Assembly: GCF_027922045.1 (NCBI RefSeq)
Contig: NZ_BSEX01000019.1
Location: 1 to 26,500, forward strand
DNA from: Microbacterium terregens
Lineage (GTDB): Bacteria > Pseudomonadota > Alphaproteobacteria > Sphingomonadales > Sphingomonadaceae
DNA: 26,500 nucleotides
Reading direction: 5' to 3'
The notes beneath the pieces are model-generated. The model saw nothing but the letters and a program-made list of their open reading frames with translations. It made no database searches and was not told where the DNA came from. The position numbers and the translations under genes were made by a program. Every line of letters starts with the position of its first letter. The stretch's first letter is position 1. Shown here piece by piece: positions 15,351 through 25,417 of this stretch.

Positions 15351-16135
15351 TGCGCTTCCGCCCCGCCCTTCCCGAAGCCACGCCGGCCCGCCCCGTCGTC
15401 GGCGTGCTCTGCTGCAACGAAGTGGTGGATCGCCCGGTGCAGGTCGTCGCCACCCGTTTCGTCCGCCCGCTCACCCAGCTGGTCGAGGCGACGGTGCTGC
15501 TCGTCCCCGCCGTCGCCGATGCGGCCGATGTCGCCGGGGTCGCGGCCGCCCTCGACGGCCTGCTCCTCACCGGCTCGCGCTCGCACGTGGCGCCCGAACG
15601 CTACGGCGCCGCCCCCGTCCCCCGCCCGGCCGCGCACGATCCCGAGCGCGACGCGGTCGCCCTGGCGCTCTCCGCCCGCATGATCGAGGGCGGCAAGCCC
15701 GTGTTCGGCATCTGCCGCGGCATGCAGGAGTTGAACGTGCTGTTCGGCGGCACCCTGTGCGAGCAGCCCGCCGACGGCGGCCATCACCGCGGCGACTGGG
15801 ACGAGGGCTATGACGCGCTGTTCGACCATCACCACGCCATCCGCCTCGCCGACCGGGGCCGCCTCGCCCGCGCCACCGGCTGCTCGCGACTGCGGGTGAA
15901 CTCCGTCCACCAGCAGGGCGTCGATCGGCTCGGCTCCGGCCTCACCGTCGAGGCGCGGGCGGAAGGGGACGATCTGGTCGAGGCGATCTGGGCGCGCCCG
16001 TGCGGCGCCGACGTGCTCGCCGTCCAGTGGCACCCCGAATGGGACGCGGACCACGCTCCGGCCAGCCGCGCCTTCTTCGCGCTGGTGGCAGAGGCGCTGC
16101 GCACCTCCGCCTACGCCCAGCGCCGAGCCGCCTGA
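15350..16135 (+). CDS. class I glutamine amidotransferase-like hydrolase (PuuD type)
   Basis: The 261-residue protein belongs to the gamma-glutamyl hydrolase/PuuD branch of the class I amidotransferases. The catalytic triad is C122 (FGICRGMQELNV), H228 and E230 (VQWHPEWD). The family's VNSVHQQGV block is at 183-191. Related enzymes cleave gamma-glutamyl amides, such as gamma-glutamyl-GABA in putrescine breakdown, but no other puu genes are near. Coupling to a serine acetyltransferase hints at a link with cysteine or glutathione metabolism, for example cleavage of a gamma-glutamyl compound; this is inference only. Confidence 0.85.
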   Translation: MRFRPALPEATPARPVVGVLCCNEVVDRPVQVVATRFVRPLTQLVEATVLLVPAVADAADVAGVAAALDGLLLTGSRSHVAPERYGAAPVPRPAAHDPERDAVALALSARMIEGGKPVFGICRGMQELNVLFGGTLCEQPADGGHHRGDWDEGYDALFDHHHAIRLADRGRLARATGCSRLRVNSVHQQGVDRLGSGLTVEARAEGDDLVEAIWARPCGADVLAVQWHPEWDADHAPASRAFFALVAEALRTSAYAQRRAA

Positions 16136-16153
16136 CCCCTTCGCTCCGGCCAG

Positions 16154-16178
16154 GGAACCCCCGCCGCCGCCTGCCGTT
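16154..16178 (+). promoter_or_regulatory. EcfG-type promoter of the SDR gene
   Basis: GGAAC (16154-16158) and CGTT (16175-16178) are separated by exactly 16 nt. This is the consensus of promoters read by the alphaproteobacterial general stress sigma factor EcfG. Transcription would start near 16185, leaving a leader of about 45 nt before the ATG at 16231. It lies wholly in the gap after the amidotransferase gene. Confidence 0.7.
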
Positions 16179-16230
16179 CGTGAAGCACCCCGTGCAGCGC
16201 GCGACCCCTCAGGCAGCGAAGGCCAGGAAC

Positions 16231-17448
16231 ATGGCGGTGAAGCTCAAGCCCCTTTCCGAACAAGTCATGGTGATCCTCGGCGCGTCGAGCGGCATCGGCC
16301 GCGAAACCGCGCGCCGGGCAGCGGCCGCAGGCGCCACGCTCGTGGTCGCCGCCCGCGGCCAGGCCGGCCTCGCCTCGCTGGTGGAGGAGATCACCCAGGC
16401 CGGCGGCAAGGCCGTGGCGGTCGTCTGCGACGTCACCGACGAGGCGCAGGTCCGTCAGCTGGCGCGCGACGCCGTCGCCCGCTTCGGCCGGATCGACAGC
16501 TGGGTGAACGTCGCCGGCGTCTCGGTCTATGCCGGGTTCGAGGACACCACGCCCGAGGAGTTCCGCCGCATCCTGGAGGTGAACTTCATGGGCTATGTCC
16601 ACGGCGCCCAGGCGGCCCTGCCGTACCTGCGCGAACAGGGCGGCGCGCTGATCGTGATCTCCTCGGTGGAAAGCATCGTCTCGCTGCCGCTGCACAGCGC
16701 CTATGCCGCCTCCAAGCACGCGATCGAGGGCGCCTTCGACGCGCTGCGCCGCGAGCTGATGGCGGAGGGCGCGCCGGTGTCGGTGACCAGCATCAAGCCG
16801 GCGACGATCAACACCCCCTTCTTCACCAACTCCCGCAGCAAGCTCGACGTCGTGCCCAAGGGACCGCCGCCCTTCTATGATCCGGGCGTGGTCGCCGACT
16901 GCGTTCTCTACGCGGCCGAACATCCCGTACGCGACCTGTTCGCCGGCGGCGCCGGCCGCAGCATGGCGCTCAACCAGGTGACGGCTCCCGGCGTGATGGA
17001 CGCGCTGCTCGCAAAGTTCGGCATCCCCGGCTCGCGCACCCAGCGCCCCGCCCCCGCCGGCCAGCCCGGCAACCTCTACGCACCCGACGGCGACGACCGC
17101 GCGCGCGGCGACTTCACCGACCGCACCCACCCCAGCCTCTACACCTGGCTGGCGCTCCGGCCGCTGGCGCGCACGCTCGCACTCGGCGCGCTCGTCACCG
17201 GCGCCGTCGTGGCGAGCCGCGCCCGCCGCGCGCGCCACGGCGCGCCCGACACGACGGCGCCGGACGCCCTGGTCGGCACCGCCGCCTTCGCCCGGCCCGA
17301 GGACCAGGACGCCTCCCCCGGCAGCTACCAGCCGGTCCGCCCCGCCGGCCCCGAATCCATGCGCGACCCCACCGCCCGCCCCTGGACCCGCGTCGACGAA
17401 GCCTCCGACGAATCCTTCCCCGCCAGCGATCCGCCTGCGACTTACTGA
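16231..17448 (+). CDS. short-chain dehydrogenase with membrane helix and C-terminal stress motif
   Basis: A 405-residue NAD(P)-dependent oxidoreductase of the SDR superfamily; substrate unknown. The Rossmann domain has the cofactor loop GASSGIG (17-23), NVAG (93-96), catalytic S144 or S145, and Y158-x3-K162. After about residue 270 comes a non-catalytic extension: a hydrophobic helix (312-330), a disordered Pro/Ala linker, and the terminal motif VDEASDESFPASDPPA. That motif is found, to my knowledge, on several short stress-related proteins of this group. The ATG at 16231 has GAAGG about 8 nt before it and follows the EcfG promoter. Upstream frame extension to 16000 overlaps the previous gene and is not real. 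Confidence 0.88.
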   Translation: MAVKLKPLSEQVMVILGASSGIGRETARRAAAAGATLVVAARGQAGLASLVEEITQAGGKAVAVVCDVTDEAQVRQLARDAVARFGRIDSWVNVAGVSVYAGFEDTTPEEFRRILEVNFMGYVHGAQAALPYLREQGGALIVISSVESIVSLPLHSAYAASKHAIEGAFDALRRELMAEGAPVSVTSIKPATINTPFFTNSRSKLDVVPKGPPPFYDPGVVADCVLYAAEHPVRDLFAGGAGRSMALNQVTAPGVMDALLAKFGIPGSRTQRPAPAGQPGNLYAPDGDDRARGDFTDRTHPSLYTWLALRPLARTLALGALVTGAVVASRARRARHGAPDTTAPDALVGTAAFARPEDQDASPGSYQPVRPAGPESMRDPTARPWTRVDEASDESFPASDPPATY

Positions 17449-17459
17449 TCGTCGAAGAT

Positions 17460-17666
17460 ATGAAGACGCTCGTGCTGATCTTCGGCATCCTCCTCGCCAT
17501 CGCCACGTTCGTGTGGTTCTTCTACTTCGTGCCCTTGGGGTGCGGGATGAACCCGACTGGCTGCCGTGAGCGGTTCGACGTCTTGAGTTCTGTCGGCCTC
17601 ATCCACTTCTGGGCGCCGCTGGCTGTGGCCGGCGCGGCGATCTTGTACGGCGTCAGGCGCAGCTGA
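17460..17666 (+). CDS. small membrane protein
   Basis: A 68-residue protein with two membrane helices (about 3-26 and 46-64). A short loop between them contains two cysteines (C28, C35), which could form a disulfide if exported. I do not recognise the family. GC and codon use fit a real gene. It lies 11 nt after the SDR gene and 1 nt before the next gene, so it may be cotranscribed with the Cys-rich exported protein that follows. Confidence 0.6.
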   Translation: MKTLVLIFGILLAIATFVWFFYFVPLGCGMNPTGCRERFDVLSSVGLIHFWAPLAVAGAAILYGVRRS

Positions 17667-17667
17667 G

Positions 17668-18480
17668 ATGGGCGGTGTCCGCTGGCTTGCGTTGCTGACG
17701 ATCCTTCTGGTGGGGCCACAGGTTCCTGCACTTGCCGGCCCACCGTCCGCACGTGTCGAAAACACGGTCTGTGCCGCAGTCGATGACGTGGACAGCTGCT
17801 GGAAGGCCGGGGTTCTCGCCGAGCAGCGCGGCGACGTGGCGGCGGCGTTCGCCGCCTACGATCGCTCGTGCTCGGCCGGACGGACGATCTACGGCTGCTA
17901 CGAGGCCGGCAAGATCGCGTTTCTCGATCCGGGCTTGCGCGATTATCGCCTCGCGCGCGACCGGATGGCGCGCGTATGCGCCTCCAGCGACATCGGAATG
18001 GGCCCGTATGGCTGCACCTATCTGGGGATCATGCAGCGGGACGGGCTCGGCGGCGAGCGACTGGTTCGCGAGAGCGCCCAATCCTTCGTGCGGGCGTGCT
18101 TCACCCACAATGCCGACCATTATCTCGATGGCCGGGGCTGTGCAGCGCTTGCCGACAGGCTCCCCGCTGCGCCCGCAATGGGCCGAAGCGATGCGAACTG
18201 GCCGCGCGAGTATCTCCGCTACCTCGCCTATGCGATGGGCTGTACCGACGGGATGCCCGCCCTGTGCGCGAAGGCGCGTGCGATCTACCGCCGGGGTGAG
18301 GCCGCATCCACCGATTGGCTGGTCGTGTGTGAGGACCCGTCGTTGCCGCGCGCACCGGCCGGCACCTGTCCGATGCTTGCCAACCCCGCGCTTTCGGCAG
18401 AGCCCGACCAGCGGCAGATCCTGCGCCGCACCTTGGCCGCCCGCTTTGCTGCCGCAACGGACCTGTCAGCCGATCGATGA
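17668..18480 (+). CDS. exported Cys-rich Sel1/TPR-like protein
   Basis: The 270-residue product has a signal peptide (cleavage near ALAG, residue 23). It then has regularly spaced cysteines in helical repeats such as SCWKAGVLAEQRGD and AFAAYDRSC, about 36 residues apart. This spacing resembles Sel1-like repeat proteins of the Hcp type, where paired cysteines stabilise each repeat in the periplasm. No enzyme motif is visible, so a binding or scaffold role is the best guess. It starts 1 nt after the small membrane protein gene, suggesting a two-gene unit. Family assignment is by eye and moderate. Confidence 0.65.
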   Translation: MGGVRWLALLTILLVGPQVPALAGPPSARVENTVCAAVDDVDSCWKAGVLAEQRGDVAAAFAAYDRSCSAGRTIYGCYEAGKIAFLDPGLRDYRLARDRMARVCASSDIGMGPYGCTYLGIMQRDGLGGERLVRESAQSFVRACFTHNADHYLDGRGCAALADRLPAAPAMGRSDANWPREYLRYLAYAMGCTDGMPALCAKARAIYRRGEAASTDWLVVCEDPSLPRAPAGTCPMLANPALSAEPDQRQILRRTLAARFAAATDLSADR

Positions 18481-18623
18481 GCGATCGAGCCCCGCCTTCC
18501 TGCCATCGGTCCGCACATGCGAATGGTCTGCTCAGGCCGCAAGCCGCCTGAGGCGCGCCGTCCACAGGCTCCCCGCAGAAACCCGCCGAAAGCTCCACGA
18601 CCGCATTCCGCCAGCGCGGACGT

Positions 18624-18956
18624 TCATGGATTCACCGACTGGGACGCGGAGACAATTTCGGTCGGCAGCTGCTCAGCGTCCTGGCGCGGATCATAGGCGA
18701 CCACCCATTTGGGATAGCCGTCCGGGGTCATAACGATGTCGGGGTGCCCGACGGGATCGTTGCCGGTCTCGATCCATCCGGCGCCATGGCAATAGTCGCA
18801 GACGGCACGCTTGCACCGGAAGCTCACCAGATCGATCTCGGTGTTCCACTGGCCGTGGCCCCGGCAGATCGGACATTTCGCATCCAGGGTGCCGTTTCTC
18901 GGCTGGAACGGGACGATGTCGAACGCATGGGGGCTGTCGGGTCCGTCGCATTGCAC
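18624..18956 (-). CDS. CxxCxGxG zinc-ribbon-like small protein
   Basis: The likely product, starting at a GTG at 18956, has 110 residues. Two metal-binding knuckles are clear: CPICRGHGQW (C28, C31) and CDYCHGAGWI (C53, C56), with a further C48. They resemble the CxxCxGxG repeats of the DnaJ zinc domain, but there is no J-domain. It may bind zinc and act in protein or RNA binding; no family was recognised. The start is uncertain: the frame is open to 19157, but the extra N-terminus is Arg/Pro-rich and overlaps the lipoprotein gene on the other strand. An AGGAG lies 27 nt before the GTG, too far to help. Confidence 0.6.
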   Translation of the reverse strand: MQCDGPDSPHAFDIVPFQPRNGTLDAKCPICRGHGQWNTEIDLVSFRCKRAVCDYCHGAGWIETGNDPVGHPDIVMTPDGYPKWVVAYDPRQDAEQLPTEIVSASQSVNP

Positions 18957-19129
18957 GACGTTGCTGGCGTGAGCGATCGTCTGTCTCCTCAGCAGCCCCC
19001 AACGATCCTGCGGGGGAGCGGTTGCGCGGGGACACGGCCGTCGCCGCGGTTCCGGCCGAAGGCTCGGCCTTAGATCCATCGAGCCGACCGCTGGGAAACC
19101 CCCAATGGTGGAAACTGGGGACCAGCGGT

Positions 19130-19591
19130 ATGACATCCAAGATGCGCGCCTCACCATACATTTTGATCAGCATGACGTTGCTCGCTGGATGTGAACCGGA
19201 GCGTGGCATTCGAGCGAGCAGGGACTTCGGATCACAGGTTGACGTGGCCTGCGTTGACCAATCGTTACGTAAGACATTCGGCAGCGTGGAGCGCTGGGAT
19301 TACGTCAGTGATGGCGGCACGTTTCCCAAGGGTACAGCCGTTGCGCAATTCGCCTATCACAAGTGGGATGATGGAGTTGGGTGGGCCACTCTTCACATCG
19401 CCTCCGTGGGGAAAGGCGTTCGCATTTCGCACGAGTTCACAGGGGTGGGTGCGGAGCTACCTGAAGTGTCGTTCCCGCCTGCGCTAAGAGCTATGGAAAG
19501 AGCCAGTGTCGCCCTACGGTCGGCTTGTGGTCTCAATTTATCGGGGGCGAAATCGCGAGAGATCGGGCAGGACGTAAAGGCACTCGACTGA
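19130..19591 (+). CDS. putative lipoprotein of unknown function
   Basis: The 153-residue product starts with a short lipoprotein signal ending in LLAG-C21, so it is probably lipidated. The mature part has two further cysteines (in DVACVDQS and RSACGLN) that could form a disulfide, and no motif I recognise. GGGG lies 9 nt before the ATG at 19130; an in-frame ATG at 19142 is an alternative. The gene has clearly lower GC than its neighbours and more AT-ending codons, which suggests recent acquisition. Confidence 0.6.
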   Translation: MTSKMRASPYILISMTLLAGCEPERGIRASRDFGSQVDVACVDQSLRKTFGSVERWDYVSDGGTFPKGTAVAQFAYHKWDDGVGWATLHIASVGKGVRISHEFTGVGAELPEVSFPPALRAMERASVALRSACGLNLSGAKSREIGQDVKALD

Positions 19592-19918
19592 TCGGTGCCA
19601 ACGTCCGCTTTCCACCACAATCAGTCGTGCAGCGCTCGGTTTAGGAGCGCTCGTGTATGGGGCACCGGCTGAACCAGTCCCCAGCCCGGCTGATGTCGGG
19701 CACGACATGGACGACACGGGCGCAGCCGGTTAGCCAGCGACCATGCCTTTGCACGCCGCATCCGCTGCCCCCTCCGGCTCGACGGCCGCCTCCATGCTCA
19801 TACGCATCTGGAAGGCTGATGGGCCGATCTGCGTGCCCCCGGTGACCGGCACCCTCTCCAGCGCCAGCGCCACACACGGCCCCGTGCTGCGGCGCGCGCG
19901 GTGCGGAGCAGCGCAGCG
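19592..19918. other. 327-nt gap with a possible gene remnant
   Basis: No complete gene is evident. On the minus strand one frame (ending about 19730) gives a protein-like C-terminus, with VPVTGGTQIGPSAFQ and MRMSMEAAVEPEGAAD. It has no sensible start, and its upstream part overlaps the membrane protein gene on the plus strand. It may be the tail of a decayed gene. The rest holds no recognisable promoter, repeat or RNA. Confidence 0.3.
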
Positions 19919-20401
19919 ATGTTGAGGAAGAAGCAGCACGCGAACGCCCCGGCCGCCAACCGCACGGCGCACCCGCTGACCCTGAAGGCGCACGCAACCG
20001 GTCTCCTGATCGCCGGTTTCGCGGGGCCGCTGATCTCGGCGCTCGGATCGACGACGCTGTTGCTGATCGCGCAGGGCTCGGCTGCGCGCATGAGCCTCCC
20101 GAGCGCAGCCGTGTTGCTCTGCCTGCTCTGGGTCGCCATCGCGTTCGTCGCCGCGCCCACTGCTGCCGTGCTGCTGTCCGCCTTGTGGCCCGTGACCCGG
20201 CGGGGGACGGCGGCGAGCCGGTGGATCTGTATCCTCGCCGGCCTCACCGGCGGCATCGTGTGGGCGTCCTTCAGCGACAAGAGCTCGTTGTTCACGATGC
20301 TGGTATCCGCCGTCACGGGAGCGGCAACCGCCGGGATCTATTGTGCCGTGCTGGCGCGCGTGCTCCGCGCCGGGCCGCAGCTGGACACGATCTTCAGCTG
20401 A
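19919..20401 (+). CDS. membrane protein of unknown function
   Basis: A 160-residue protein with four predicted membrane helices and a basic N-terminus ([15 protein letters not shown]), suggesting the N-terminus stays in the cytoplasm. No family motif was recognised. The ATG at 19919 has GGAG 10 nt upstream; a GTG at 19901 is an alternative. It stands alone between the gap region and the tRNA gene on the opposite strand. Confidence 0.55.
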   Translation: MLRKKQHANAPAANRTAHPLTLKAHATGLLIAGFAGPLISALGSTTLLLIAQGSAARMSLPSAAVLLCLLWVAIAFVAAPTAAVLLSALWPVTRRGTAASRWICILAGLTGGIVWASFSDKSSLFTMLVSAVTGAATAGIYCAVLARVLRAGPQLDTIFS

Positions 20402-20466
20402 CGCTCCGCTCGCGCGCCGCAGCGTGGCGCGTCCGGCGCAAGGGCGTCGAGGAAACTGCAGGAGAA

Positions 20467-20543
<77 letters not shown>

Positions 20544-20623
20544 CGGCCGGTGGATGCGCCTAGCAAAGCCTTGGTCCCGACGCCAGCCGTTTTCGCGTCG
20601 CGGGTCGCCGCCACCACTATCGC

Positions 20624-20652
20624 TTGGCCTCCGCCCCGAACCCGCGTACACC
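20624..20652 (+). promoter_or_regulatory. possible sigma-70-type promoter of thiC
   Basis: TTGGCC (20624-20629) and TACACC (20647-20652) are 17 nt apart. Transcription would start near 20659, just before the TPP riboswitch, so the leader would contain the whole aptamer. Each box is an imperfect match; position is the main support. Confidence 0.4.
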
Positions 20653-20664
20653 ATGCCCATCCCC

Positions 20665-23286
<2,622 letters not shown>

Positions 23287-23374
23287 TCGCACGTCGGCCC
23301 ACCGCAGGTACAAGGATTTTGGGGTGACCCGCACCCCGCCCGCGCCCTAGCATCCGCCCTCGAAAGGACAGGAA

Positions 23375-24151
23375 ATGGCGGTCATGGCCGACGGGCTCCA
23401 GGCACTCACCGAGAAGGAGAAGCAGACGCTTCGCCTGCTGCTGGAGGGGCATGACGCCAAGTCGATGGCGCGCCACCTTGATCTGTCGGTGCACACGATC
23501 AACGAGCGCCTGCGCGACGCCCGCCGCAAGCTCTCCGTCTCCACCAGCAAGGAGGCCGCCCGCCTGCTCCGCCAGCGCGAGGCCGCCCCCCAAAGCCTCG
23601 GGGACACACGGTTCGGGGATGCCCCGCCCCCGCCGGTCGATCAGCAGTCCGGGCAGCCCAGCACCGAGCCGCCTTCGCCCCCGAAGACGGCCTGGGCCAT
23701 CGGAGGACTCGCCATGATCCCGTTCCTGATCACCCTGCTCGCCCTGTCCGCCCCCACCCAGCCGCCGCAAGCCGGCACGCAGGCGCCCGGCACGCCGCCC
23801 GCCGTAGCCGCCGCGCCCGCGACCGAGACCCCCGCCACCCGCGCAGCGTCCGCCTTTCTCGCCCTGCTCGACGCGAGCAAGTGGCAGGAAAGCTGGGACG
23901 CGACCGGCCAGTCCTTCCGGTCGCTCAACAGCGTCGCCGCCTGGCAAGCCGCCTCCGAACAGGCGCGCGTGCCCCTCGGCCGCATGCTGTCGCGCCAGCT
24001 GCTCAGCGAAGCGGACGTGCCCGCGCCGCCCAAGGGCTACCGCATGGTCCGCTTCCGCACCGATTTCGAGAACAAGCGCGGCGCAACCGAGACGGTCTCG
24101 CTCGACCGCGAAGGCGACAGCTGGAAGGTGGTGGGGATCTATATCCAGTGA
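23375..24151 (+). CDS. LuxR-type HTH membrane protein with DUF4019 domain
   Basis: The 258-residue protein combines a DNA-binding LuxR-type helix-turn-helix (about 8-68, LTEKEKQTLRLLLEG...SVHTINERL), a Pro-rich linker, one membrane helix (106-126), a second Pro/Ala-rich linker, and a periplasmic DUF4019 domain (about 156-258). A membrane-bound regulator sensing an outside signal is the natural reading; the signal is unknown. AAAGGA lies 6 nt before the ATG. A decayed copy of its last 30 or so codons lies about 0.8 kb downstream. Confidence 0.85.
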   Translation: MAVMADGLQALTEKEKQTLRLLLEGHDAKSMARHLDLSVHTINERLRDARRKLSVSTSKEAARLLRQREAAPQSLGDTRFGDAPPPPVDQQSGQPSTEPPSPPKTAWAIGGLAMIPFLITLLALSAPTQPPQAGTQAPGTPPAVAAAPATETPATRAASAFLALLDASKWQESWDATGQSFRSLNSVAAWQAASEQARVPLGRMLSRQLLSEADVPAPPKGYRMVRFRTDFENKRGATETVSLDREGDSWKVVGIYIQ

Positions 24152-24245
24152 GCGCGAAGGCGTGGTCGCCGGGTCGGGAACGCATCCGCCGCGGCGTCCG
24201 GTAACGCCCGAAGCCTGTCACGCGTCCCTGCCGCGCGGCAAGAGG

Positions 24246-24273
24246 AGGGCCGAGGCGTGGTAGCCCCGGCCCT
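24246..24273. terminator. hairpin between convergent genes
   Basis: AGGGCCG (24246-24252) and CGGCCCT (24267-24273) form a 7-bp stem with a 14-nt loop, followed by TTGAAGG. It lies between the DUF4019 gene (plus) and the stress protein gene (minus) and may terminate either. The loop is long and no U-tract follows, so support is modest. Confidence 0.33.
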
Positions 24274-24280
24274 TTGAAGG

Positions 24281-24802
24281 TCAGTATGCGGAGGCGCGAG
24301 CCTGCGTCGAATTATGTCCGCCGTTCCGGTACAGGATCTCGCGAGCGCGATCGCCATCGATGCCCGATCCGCCGACGGTCACGACGACGCCGCCATCCTT
24401 CATGCGTCCGCCATAATAGGTCGCATCGTCTTCGCTGACGCCGTGCTTGGTCAGCACCTCGTTGAACGTTCCCGTCAATGCGCCCAGGCCGGCGCCGATC
24501 GCCATGGCTTCCGGCACTGCGGAAGCAGCGATCGCGCCCGCTGCCGCAAGCGGGCCCACGCCGGGAATGGCGAGTGCCGCAACGCCGAGGCCAGCGCCCA
24601 GCGCGCCGCCACCTAGGATGCCGCGCAGCACGTTGCGATGATGCTCGTCCGTGATCTCGCCTTCACCCGACGTGGCGGTCGTGGTGCCGCCATGATGGGC
24701 GATGATCGACAAATCGGTGTCGTTCACGCCAGCAGTTCGCAGTTCGGAAACCGCGCGCTCTGCTTCCGCGTGGGTGTCGAAAATAGCCGATGCATGGACC
24801 AT
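24281..24802 (-). CDS. YflT-type general stress protein
   Basis: The 173-residue protein starts with a YflT-like domain (about 1-60: VHASAIFDTHAEAERAVSELRTAG), followed by a Gly/Ala-rich hydrophobic stretch (about 64-118) like a glycine-zipper. A short C-terminal block, YYGGRMKDGGVVVTVGG, follows. Related proteins are induced by heat, osmotic and oxidative stress; no enzymatic role is known. The ATG at 24802 has GGGAG 7 nt upstream. The frame continues to 24976, but that part is antisense to a gene remnant. An EcfG promoter lies 48 nt upstream. Confidence 0.82.
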   Translation of the reverse strand: MVHASAIFDTHAEAERAVSELRTAGVNDTDLSIIAHHGGTTTATSGEGEITDEHHRNVLRGILGGGALGAGLGVAALAIPGVGPLAAAGAIAASAVPEAMAIGAGLGALTGTFNEVLTKHGVSEDDATYYGGRMKDGGVVVTVGGSGIDGDRAREILYRNGGHNSTQARASAY

Positions 24803-24849
24803 GATGATTCTCCCTCTCCATTCGCCACTTCCGTGACGACAGCGACCCG

Positions 24850-24875
24850 AACAAAGTGGAGGAGCGCTTCGTTCC
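24850..24875 (-). promoter_or_regulatory. EcfG-type promoter of the YflT-like gene
   Basis: On the minus strand GGAAC (24875-24871) is followed after 17 nt by TGTT (24853-24850), a close match to the general stress sigma factor consensus (GGAAC, 16-17 nt, CGTT). It predicts a leader of about 40 nt. The position and the type of gene support it. Confidence 0.65.
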
Positions 24876-24944
24876 CTTGAGGGAGCCACGTAGTCCCCGC
24901 CGATCGCGGCGCCGGGGATGCGCCGGGCGCATTTCGACGGTGAT

Positions 24945-25043
24945 GGCATCCGCTTCCGCACGACTTTCGGGAACAAGCGCGGCGCGACCGAGACGGTGTT
25001 GCTCGACCGCGATGGCGACAGCTGGAAGGTAGGGGGAATCTAT
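24945..25043 (+). pseudogene. remnant of a second DUF4019 gene 3' end
   Basis: Translated in one frame this gives IRFRTTFGNKRGATETV, then LLDRDGDSWKVGGIY. It parallels residues 224-256 of the DUF4019 protein encoded at 23375-24151, with a few substitutions. Similarity is also clear at the DNA level. After GIY the reading frame is shifted and no matching stop follows. No 5' part (HTH, membrane helix) is present nearby. The surrounding 24803-25183 otherwise holds only the EcfG promoter and no gene. Confidence 0.72.
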
Positions 25044-25183
25044 CGTGTGAGGGTGAGGTGCGCCAACTGCTGCCGACGGACAACCTGACGGCGGTAACTG
25101 GTCCCATCGGAATGGGCTTGATTTCGCACACGACCGGACCGCGGAGGTGCCATAGATGGTCCGGCGTCGCGAAAGGAACTCCG

Positions 25184-25417
25184 ATGCCGACCATCCTGCG
25201 ACTCCAAGGCTACCGCTTCTATTTCTTCAGCCACGAACCCAACGAGCCGCCGCATGTTCATGTCGACCGCGGCGGCGCATCCTTGAAGGCCTGGCTGGAA
25301 CCGGTCGAGTTGGCACGCAACCGCGGGTTCCGGCCGCCGGAGATCAATGCCATATTGCGCTTGGTGGCAGACCATCGGGCGGCGCTGCTGGAGGCATGGC
25401 ATGAACATTTCCGCTAG
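25184..25417 (+). CDS. DUF4160 protein
   Basis: The 77-residue product matches DUF4160: MPTILRLQGYRFYFFSHEPNEPPHVHV, then a C-terminal helix FRPPEINAILRLVADHRAALLEAWHEHF. The EPPHVHV histidines are the family's hallmark and may bind metal or act catalytically. AAGGAA lies 6 nt before the ATG at 25184; the longer frame to 25058 has no ribosome site. It overlaps the DUF2442 gene by 17 nt. Such pairs are widespread and have been suggested to be toxin-antitoxin-like, but a function is not established to my knowledge. Confidence 0.85.
   Translation: MPTILRLQGYRFYFFSHEPNEPPHVHVDRGGASLKAWLEPVELARNRGFRPPEINAILRLVADHRAALLEAWHEHFR

Noticed and set aside
24175..24205. GGAAC after the DUF4019 gene as an EcfG promoter
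   Set aside because: No GTT element at the right distance and no gene follows in that direction.
24803..24976. N-terminal extension of the YflT-like frame
   Set aside because: It has no ribosome-binding site and covers the EcfG promoter and the antisense of the DUF4019 remnant; the ATG at 24802 has a good GGGAG.
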